A stretch of DNA of 40,851 nucleotides, taken from Cellvibrionaceae bacterium. GTDB lineage: Bacteria; Pseudomonadota; Gammaproteobacteria; Pseudomonadales; Cellvibrionaceae. The notes below the pieces were generated by a model that made no database searches, was not told where the DNA came from, and saw nothing but the letters and a program-made list of their open reading frames with translations. Position 1 is the stretch's first letter, and each line of letters opens with the position of its first letter. Positions 34,570-40,851 of the stretch are shown one piece after another. A program made the translations under genes and the position numbers. Where the stretch lies: NCBI GenBank assembly GCA_028281575.1, contig JANQJP010000029.1:1-40851 (forward strand), read 5' to 3'.

Positions 34570-37512
34570 TTAAAAAGATATTTCGATACCAACTGAATAG
34601 CGGCGACCAATGTAATCTATGCGGCTGAGTTCATTTGACTCCGGAAATTCCGCATAATCCATTTCTTCAAGCAGATTAGCTCCGTCAAAATACACACGAA
34701 ACGTTTTATTAAATTTATATCCAGCGCTGATAGAAAGGCGCGAATCGTCAGCAAATACACGCTGATCGGGCGTCGTAAATGGACTTCTAAATATATACTG
34801 CAATCTAAAATTAGTATTATTTTTTGAATAGTAGAGCACGGCACTGCTCACTCTCTCGGAAAAACCGGCAACATCGATTTCAACATTTTCGTCTCTTGTA
34901 GAAAAAGCCCTGGCGCTGGAGTCCGCGTAATTAAAATTCAACATAACACCAGCACCATCAAAAGGTGTGGGTAAAAATGTGAAAGCTTGTTGATAAGTAA
35001 ACTCCAGACCACGAACCACACCACCGGTATCGTTAATCGGTTTACGAATAATAAAATCCACACCATCTATGATTTCATTTTCTTCCCCCGAAACAATAAA
35101 CGATTCAATATCTTTGTAATAAACCGATGCAAAAATTCCACTTTCGTTGTCGATATACCATTCGACAGACATATCAAAATGATTCGCGCGAAAGGGATCT
35201 AGTGTGGGGTTACCACCAACGCCGCGCAAGCGGGGCTGTTGTGTACTCAACGTAAGATCACGCGACGGTGTTAACAGGTTGGGTGGAGGTAGAGCCACTA
35301 ACTTGGCGGCACCAAATCGCAGGAACAAATCATTGTTTAGTTCAAACGTTATATTTGCATTTGGAAGAAAATCAGTGAACTCTGAACTAACGTCTATTGG
35401 CCGTACGCCACCTATGCTTAAATTACCTTCATTACCTTCTAACACCTCTATATAACTGCTCGACAAAATCTGTCCGCGTACGATACGAAAACCGAGGTCA
35501 CCAATGAAAGGCGTTTCCATAAGATTTCCTTCGAAATTTGTTTTAATATAAGCCGACAAACGGTCCTCCTCGACTTCCCAAAAGTCGAGGAGATCGGCGT
35601 CGTTTGGCGAAGAAAAATCTCGAGTCCCATAGGCCGCAATCACACCCTGCGCATCAAAGGTCGCCCACGGCACTCTCGCTTCATTGGCAATATCAAAAAC
35701 AGTTAGATCGTCGAAAAAAAAATTTCCAGCTAGATTTTCGTCCACAGCTTGTCCAGCTATATGCATATTTATACGGTGTTGCTCATGATATTTTTTTTCG
35801 CGTTCCACATAACGCAGACCAAATGCTATTGATTGAAGGCTGATATCTGCGGGAAGAGCGAGATAAGCGTCTCGTTCTGCGTCAAAACGCAATGCAGAAA
35901 TTTGGTCCTGAATATCTAAAACGCCAAAATCTGCGCGTTGATGGATAAAACCTTCAAAGCTGCTTAATTGATTTGCTTCGATAGGATAAACGCTACTGGG
36001 CTCACCGAACGGGGCACGAAAGCGCAACGCTCCAATATTATTTTTTTGAAAAAAGAGGTTGGTAAGTGACCTGTCCTGCATCGCTTTAGAAACCGCCACA
36101 TCACCTGCAAGCCGCCAAACGCTATTGTGCCAGCTTCCATTTAAACCCAGATCATAAAGCTTGTCGGAACGATCAACCAATATCGTAGCGGTATCAATAC
36201 GGTTTTCGTTGTTTGCGTCAAAATCAAATGCGCGTACACGATCATTATCGATACTAAGGTTTGATAGCGCCGGAGCCAAACCAAATAAATACTGGTAACG
36301 CAATTGTTCACGGTGTTTATTTTCCGTTAAACGGCTATAGAACAGAGAAAAATCCCAATTCCATGCGTCCGTCGGTCGCCACTGTGTCGATAGCACAGCA
36401 CCGCCACGGCGTTGCTTCTCAAAACTTAATTGATATGCAGTATTGGGGAAACCAAGCTCGAGTATCCCGTTGTCATCATAGTCCTGATCCAACTCGACAG
36501 GTAAACCGTTGCTTGTACGCGCACTCGCGATTGGCGCATCTAAACCCGAAACACCAAAGGCAATACCAAGCGTATCTTTAAAAAACTGGTCGATATGAAA
36601 AAACACGGCCCGGCTACCATAGGCATCACTTTCAGCGGATGACTCGGCCAACTCATCATAGGTCTGGCGCAAATTAATGAGCGTGAGCTCTTCAGAATAA
36701 TCCAGCGGCTTAACGGTTTGTAATTCGATAGTACCGGAAACGCCGCCTTCCAAGCTGTCGGCCGGACTCGATTTATATACGGTAACCGCCGAAATTAATT
36801 CCGCCGGATATTGAGAAAATCGAATATTGCGGCTGGGGGAAGAAGTTGCCTGTTCTCTGCCATTTAATGTTGCAGCCGTCAATTGCGGACCGAGTCCACG
36901 GAGCGATATCTGGCTACTGATCCCACGATTTTTATCGGCGGCAACTCCGGGAACGAGTTCAAGCGAATCGGCAATGGTAATAGATGGGAGTTGACCAATT
37001 TCAGACGCGGACAGCGACGAGCTAATACTTTCTGTATTTCTTTTTATTTCAGTGGCGCTGAGCAAGCTCTTACGAAAACCACCTATGCCCGATACGACCA
37101 CTTCTTCAAGCACTGCGTCGTTGTGTTCGGGCACGCCGAGCGAGTTGCTGTTTTCTTTGGTCACAGGTTTAGAAACTGCGCGCACAGTAATAACGCCGTG
37201 CGCATTCACTTCAGCCTTAAACCCGGTCCCCCGCAATACCTGTGCTAAAGCCTGCTCAATGGTGTAGCGACCACTTACCCCTTCGGCTTTTATTGTTCTA
37301 ACCTGTTCATAGGGAATTAAAAGGGGCGATTTTGCTTGAGCAGCGATTAAATTGAGCGCTTTATCTACAGAGAGCCCTGGCGCTACATTAAAATCAAAAT
37401 AAGGCGCTTTCGCCACCGCCTGAGCAGAGGTGAAGATACATAGAAAAAAAAATACAAAAATACCGCGATTTACTTTTCTAGTTGTTATTTTTTTGCCTGT
37501 TTTCGCTATCAT
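34570..37512 (-). CDS. TonB-dependent receptor with STN signalling domain
   Basis: The frame gives 980 residues. The signal peptide is about residues 1-33 (ending AVAKA). Residues about 38-115 are an STN (secretin/TonB short N-terminal) domain (FDFNVAPGLSVDKALNLIAA to NAHGVITVRAV), the part of FecA-like receptors that signals to FecR. The plug is about 155-270 (IADSLELVPGVAADKNRGIS), and a 22-strand barrel follows, ending RRYSVGIEISF with the terminal Phe. It lies 102 bases after FecR. The combination with a sigma factor, sulfatase and glycosidase points to an oligosaccharide ligand rather than iron; this is inference from context. Confidence 0.92.
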   Translation of the reverse strand: MIAKTGKKITTRKVNRGIFVFFFLCIFTSAQAVAKAPYFDFNVAPGLSVDKALNLIAAQAKSPLLIPYEQVRTIKAEGVSGRYTIEQALAQVLRGTGFKAEVNAHGVITVRAVSKPVTKENSNSLGVPEHNDAVLEEVVVSGIGGFRKSLLSATEIKRNTESISSSLSASEIGQLPSITIADSLELVPGVAADKNRGISSQISLRGLGPQLTAATLNGREQATSSPSRNIRFSQYPAELISAVTVYKSSPADSLEGGVSGTIELQTVKPLDYSEELTLINLRQTYDELAESSAESDAYGSRAVFFHIDQFFKDTLGIAFGVSGLDAPIASARTSNGLPVELDQDYDDNGILELGFPNTAYQLSFEKQRRGGAVLSTQWRPTDAWNWDFSLFYSRLTENKHREQLRYQYLFGLAPALSNLSIDNDRVRAFDFDANNENRIDTATILVDRSDKLYDLGLNGSWHNSVWRLAGDVAVSKAMQDRSLTNLFFQKNNIGALRFRAPFGEPSSVYPIEANQLSSFEGFIHQRADFGVLDIQDQISALRFDAERDAYLALPADISLQSIAFGLRYVEREKKYHEQHRINMHIAGQAVDENLAGNFFFDDLTVFDIANEARVPWATFDAQGVIAAYGTRDFSSPNDADLLDFWEVEEDRLSAYIKTNFEGNLMETPFIGDLGFRIVRGQILSSSYIEVLEGNEGNLSIGGVRPIDVSSEFTDFLPNANITFELNNDLFLRFGAAKLVALPPPNLLTPSRDLTLSTQQPRLRGVGGNPTLDPFRANHFDMSVEWYIDNESGIFASVYYKDIESFIVSGEENEIIDGVDFIIRKPINDTGGVVRGLEFTYQQAFTFLPTPFDGAGVMLNFNYADSSARAFSTRDENVEIDVAGFSERVSSAVLYYSKNNTNFRLQYIFRSPFTTPDQRVFADDSRLSISAGYKFNKTFRVYFDGANLLEEMDYAEFPESNELSRIDYIGRRYSVGIEISF

Positions 37513-37614
37513 CTGACTACGATTTAGAGGCTTGGTATTAAGTGCAAAAACCTCTTATCAGACAAGGATATGCAATTGGCACCTTAATTCAACCGTTTTT
37601 TCTACACGCGGCAC

Positions 37615-38634
37615 TTACGACTTTTTCGATAAATACACTTTACCGCTATCTCTACGCTCAACGCGAATATCAAACGAATCTTCAAGTGCTGAGAGTAAAC
37701 CTTCGGTATCGCCCGTGCGAAATCTGCCACTAATTTTAATACCGCGAACCGTAGCATCGGTAATCACAATGTCCAAATGGCTATAGCGCCCGATATCACT
37801 GACAACTTCCTGCAGCGTGTTACCATCAAAGACCAACATACCAAACTGCCAGGCCAGCTTTTGCTCGGTTTCCTCTTTACTGATGGGCGTAATTGAATCA
37901 ATCGTGCTATTAAATTTGGCGTATTGACCTGCGCTGACCTGTGCCAAAGGCCGCAAATGCCGACTCGATTCCACTGGCAGGTCAGACGCATGCGCAGAGA
38001 GTTCGACAGTGCCCTCGGTAACTATCACTTCTACCTGGCGTTCACCGTACAAGACCGAAAAAGCCGTGCCAACAGCCCGCACGGCGTTTGTACCGGCGTA
38101 GACAAAAAATGGGCGTGCTTTATCGTGGGCAACATCAAAAACGGCTTCTCCACGCACAAGTGTAATCACGCGTTCTGAATTCCTAAAACGCTCTTGGATT
38201 TCACTTCCGCTATTGAGTACCACCGTCGACCCATCGAGCAACTTAACCGTTCTCTGCTCGCCGATCGCCGAGGCATAGGAGATAGGCTGAACTACAGGCT
38301 CTCGATCATACTGCGGAAGAAAGATCAGTGCCACCAGCACAGTAGCCGCGATGGCACCGACATACTTTATAGAGCGACGAAAACGGCCCTCTTGCCTGGA
38401 TACTACGGAAGATACCGCTGCTTCAATTTCCGGCTCGAGCAGGTCATCTAGGCCATCCCACAACGAGGCTAAACGCTGAACTTCAGCCCGATGTCTCGGA
38501 CTGCGCGCCACCCATTCACGGAAGGCCTGCTCATTCTGTTGTGACAATCGTCCGCCGTCTAAACGCACTACCCACCGGGCTGCCTCTTCGCGGATCGAGA
38601 TGCTGTTCTTTGTGGCTCGATCACTTGAGCTCAT
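37615..38634 (-). CDS. FecR-family anti-sigma factor
   Basis: The frame gives 339 residues. The N-terminal cytoplasmic region (about 1-85) is the DUF4880/FecR-N type (AARWVVRLDGGRLSQQNEQA then FREWVARSPRHRAEV). One membrane helix lies at about 89-107 (YVGAIAATVLVALIFLP). The periplasmic FecR domain (about 120-215) contains RTVKLLDGSTVVLNSGSEIQ and ITLVRGEAVFDVAHDKARPF, and the C-terminal part (about 265-335) matches the secretin-like tail that meets the receptor STN domain. It holds the neighbouring sigma factor until the receptor signals. It starts 7 bases after the sigma gene stop, so the two are one unit. Confidence 0.92.
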   Translation of the reverse strand: MSSSDRATKNSISIREEAARWVVRLDGGRLSQQNEQAFREWVARSPRHRAEVQRLASLWDGLDDLLEPEIEAAVSSVVSRQEGRFRRSIKYVGAIAATVLVALIFLPQYDREPVVQPISYASAIGEQRTVKLLDGSTVVLNSGSEIQERFRNSERVITLVRGEAVFDVAHDKARPFFVYAGTNAVRAVGTAFSVLYGERQVEVIVTEGTVELSAHASDLPVESSRHLRPLAQVSAGQYAKFNSTIDSITPISKEETEQKLAWQFGMLVFDGNTLQEVVSDIGRYSHLDIVITDATVRGIKISGRFRTGDTEGLLSALEDSFDIRVERRDSGKVYLSKKS

Positions 38635-38641
38635 GGCTTAT

Positions 38642-39196
38642 CTATCCTCCACCGCTACGAACACGACCACCAACTCCCCGCAAATCACTGACGCCGTAAC
38701 CGCTCTCTTCCATATATTCTGAACACTTGAGTAGCCCTTTGGTTAAATGGGTTTCCACCGTGCTCACCGATATCTGTAATTTTTTCGCTATCTCTGTAGG
38801 TCCCATACCATGTAACTTTCTCAGCATAAACACGCGCCGACACTGCGCCGGCAATGCAGCAACAGCGTGCGCGAAGGCTTCCATTCTCAACTCGCTGAGC
38901 ACCTGTTCATCCAGCGGAATTGAACAGCTATCAATATTGCTATCAGCCAGCTCTTCTATATAACCCGTTACCATGGTTGACTTCTTGGTCAACTCGCTCA
39001 GTGCGATATTTTTCGCGACCCGAAACAAATAGGATTTCGGGGATCTAATATCGACAGTCTTTGCCTGATCGACGCGCACAAAGGTTTCCTGCAACACATC
39101 TTCCACATCCTCCGGGCGAGCAAAGTATCGCGTGATAAAGCGCCGTAACGAGGGTAACAACTCGAAATAACTCTTGTGCAGACCTTTACGCGACAT
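38642..39196 (-). CDS. FecI-type ECF RNA polymerase sigma factor
   Basis: The frame gives 184 residues from the ATG at 39196; a TTG three codons upstream is the alternative start. Region 2 is about residues 15-75 (FARPEDVEDVLQETFVRVDQ then SYLFRVAKNIALSEL), and region 4 about 110-165 (ALPAQCRRVFMLRKLHGMGP then TEIAKKLQISVSTVETHLTK). It directs transcription of the receptor and possibly the glycosidase when released by FecR. The Gly-rich tail (VGGRVRSGGG) is unusual but short. It is the first gene of the signalling unit. Confidence 0.92.
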   Translation of the reverse strand: MSRKGLHKSYFELLPSLRRFITRYFARPEDVEDVLQETFVRVDQAKTVDIRSPKSYLFRVAKNIALSELTKKSTMVTGYIEELADSNIDSCSIPLDEQVLSELRMEAFAHAVAALPAQCRRVFMLRKLHGMGPTEIAKKLQISVSTVETHLTKGLLKCSEYMEESGYGVSDLRGVGGRVRSGGG

Positions 39197-39349
39197 ATTC
39201 AGCAAAATCTCTATTCATACGCCCACCTTCCGCTCTGCGATCATTATTTGTTTTATTCTTACAGACAAAGACTGGCCAGGATAGCAAAACCACTACTCTG
39301 AGGCTAAGTGCTGCGGGACACGGCACCAAGAGTGCTTAACAGCGCCGGC

Positions 39350-40702
39350 TCAAGGAGAGCTTAAGACTGCCTGCCACTCGCCTTTTGGGCCCTGCACCAG
39401 ACCGCGATCACCGCTTTCATCTATCCATCGATGAAGCGCTTGGCGCATTTTGGCTTTAGTTTGTTGATGTTCCGGGGAAAAAGCCAGATTACGCAACTCC
39501 CAGGGGTCTTCAAGCAGGTCATAGAGTTGCTCTTCCGGCTTTGCAGGTGAGAAAAATATTGCTTGTTCTGAACTCAGCCTTCCTTCGGCGTTTAACTTTC
39601 TGAGCAAGGGCAGCAAAGGACGCACAGTGGGGATGTCGTAATATGCGAGGCGCGCATCCCAGGGAACCTCTGGTAAAAAATTGCGGATATATTTATAACG
39701 CTTGCTCACAATCACACGACTGCTGTCAACGACTTCGTCATGCCGGTCCCTGGCGGCGAAAACAAACGCTCTCGCCCGATAGTCTCTGTTGTTTAAAAAA
39801 GCCTGCCCTTGTATATAAGAAGGCGGTCGCACGCCGGCGAGACGCAAAATAGTTGCCGTTAAGTCAATACCGGAAATCAGGTCATCCACCTGCTCGCCAA
39901 CGGGTATATTTTTACCGCTGATAATAAGCGGTACGTGAATACCGTCTTCCCATAAATAACTCTTACCGCGAATCTGAGCACGACCGTTGTCACCAATAAA
40001 TATAACGATGGTATTCTCAAATTTACTTTGAGCTGTTAATTGATCGACAATAAGACCAACTTCACTATCGATATACTCCAGGGTATCGTAATACTGTGCC
40101 CAATCCAGACGCACTTCCGGAAGGTCCGGCAAGTAGGGAGGGACTTTAATCGCTGCTGTAGCTACGGGTTTTCGCGATGCTTTTCTTATTTCTTCCCAAC
40201 GTTTGTCTTTCGCGCGATGCGTCATTTTAAGTTGTATTTGCCAAAATAGCGGTTTTTTTTCGTCAATCGTCTTATCAAAAATCGGGGCAAGGTTAGCTTT
40301 GGAAAAATTAAGGTCGAGCTTTCGCCCTTGTTCATACACCAGGGATGAACCCAACTTGAGTGCATAACCGGCTTCGCGTAAATAATGCGTCATCGGTTTT
40401 ACATACTCCGGCAGGATATTGCTTCGATCGCGATGATTATGTGCGCCAATGCTGGTTTGATACATGCCGGTCATCAATGCGCTGCGACTGGTTGAACAAA
40501 TCGGCGAGGTCGTATAGAAGCGATTGTATTGAACGCCATTTTCGGCAAGCGCGCTAAGGTTTGGGGTAGAAAGTCCTTCCACTCCGTAACTAGGCAGGTC
40601 GGTTCCGATATCTTCCGCCATAAGCAAGACGATATTCGGCTTATCGTTTGCGCGTACAAAACCGACACACAGGAACAATAAAATTGTAAATTTAAAAATC
40701 AT
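39350..40702 (-). CDS. Secreted sulfatase, formylglycine type (S1)
   Basis: The frame gives 450 residues from the ATG at 40702; the frame is open to 40765 but the chosen start gives a clean signal peptide (MIFKFTILLFLCVGFVRA). The N-terminal metal site NIVLLMAEDIGTDLPSYG is followed by the activation motif CSTSR (Cys69) in TSPICSTSRSALMTGMYQTS, then IGAHNHR. Also seen is IFIGDNGRAQIRGKSYLWED, near the second metal/substrate site. Thr71 stands where Pro or Ala is usual in C-x-P/A-x-R. Such enzymes strip sulfate from glycans. It lies 144-154 bases upstream of the sigma gene in the same direction and probably belongs to the same utilisation locus. Confidence 0.9.
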   Translation of the reverse strand: MIFKFTILLFLCVGFVRANDKPNIVLLMAEDIGTDLPSYGVEGLSTPNLSALAENGVQYNRFYTTSPICSTSRSALMTGMYQTSIGAHNHRDRSNILPEYVKPMTHYLREAGYALKLGSSLVYEQGRKLDLNFSKANLAPIFDKTIDEKKPLFWQIQLKMTHRAKDKRWEEIRKASRKPVATAAIKVPPYLPDLPEVRLDWAQYYDTLEYIDSEVGLIVDQLTAQSKFENTIVIFIGDNGRAQIRGKSYLWEDGIHVPLIISGKNIPVGEQVDDLISGIDLTATILRLAGVRPPSYIQGQAFLNNRDYRARAFVFAARDRHDEVVDSSRVIVSKRYKYIRNFLPEVPWDARLAYYDIPTVRPLLPLLRKLNAEGRLSSEQAIFFSPAKPEEQLYDLLEDPWELRNLAFSPEHQQTKAKMRQALHRWIDESGDRGLVQGPKGEWQAVLSSP

Positions 40703-40851
40703 ATTGCTAGGGCCTGTTGACACTAATTTGATCACCACTGTTGTGACTGCACATACGCCAATCAAGGCGCGAGGAGAGTAGTTTGGTTATTCCAAATAAA
40801 CGACGATTGCTACATGGATGTAGCTTATTAGAGCAATGCAGGAGCAATTGC

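Noticed and set aside
34987-37267. Antisense + strand frames inside the second TonB receptor gene
   Set aside because: The same reason: no start signals, no protein-like composition, and a firm gene on the other strand.
1-40851. CRISPR arrays, tRNA or rRNA genes, insertion sequences
   Set aside because: No regularly spaced repeats, no tRNA-like cloverleaf with T-loop consensus and no transposase-like protein were seen by eye; a tRNAscan or repeat-finder run could still overrule this.

Overview
The window looks like chromosome from a marine, polysaccharide-degrading gammaproteobacterium, most likely of the Cellvibrionaceae/Saccharophagus-Teredinibacter type. The basis is two large TonB-dependent receptors, a FecI/FecR/receptor cell-surface signalling set beside a sulfatase and a large glycoside hydrolase, a lipoprotein GH5 endoglucanase, and many secreted or lipoprotein-type products. 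This is inference from gene content. No rRNA or tRNA gene, CRISPR array, transposase or integrase gene was seen.

Layout. (1) 1-2300: AT-rich small hypothetical genes, all on +, separated by sequences with the architecture of integron attC sites (459-530, 821-916, 1334-1401, and a partial one at 1654). In two cassettes the inverse core of the trailing site is the exact reverse complement of the core that opens the same cassette. No integrase is in the window. (2) 2150-5485: a graveyard with a frameshifted small secreted gene (2155-2299), a decayed gene (2916-3216), a NagX/DUF5009-type acyltransferase reduced to its two ends (4577-4950) and a signal-peptide-only ORF (5393-5485). Among these sit an intact TPR protein and an LprI/DUF1311 protein. 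(3) 5540-9462: a divergent WYL regulator / VOC pair with two palindromes between them, a secreted protein with phospholipase A2-like motifs, a membrane protein of unknown function and a GNAT acetyltransferase.

(4) 9459-24638: a 15-kb two-armed locus. The - arm runs TonB receptor, aminotransferase, dicarboxylate/amino-acid symporter, 1049-aa Asp-box (BNR/sortilin-like) protein, PepSY membrane protein. The + arm runs TetR regulator, aspartate ammonia-lyase, S41-like lipoprotein, M61 aminopeptidase. A shared palindrome TGACAnnTGTCA occurs in tandem upstream of the receptor and once over the predicted aspA promoter, so the TetR protein probably controls both arms. The likely role is uptake of peptides or amino-acid conjugates, their hydrolysis, and amino-acid catabolism ending in fumarate and ammonia.

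(5) 24825-29983: a C39-like lipoprotein without the usual His, a PspE-like rhodanese, a secreted ankyrin protein, a secreted coiled-coil protein, and a divergent LysR / methyltransferase pair. (6) 29984-40702: GH5 endoglucanase lipoprotein, a GH24 lysozyme-like lipoprotein with two of three catalytic positions replaced, then an all-minus block of sulfatase, ECF sigma factor, FecR anti-sigma, STN-type TonB receptor and clan GH-A glycosidase. A perfect LacI-type palindrome precedes the glycosidase. This reads as a polysaccharide utilisation locus for a probably sulfated glycan.
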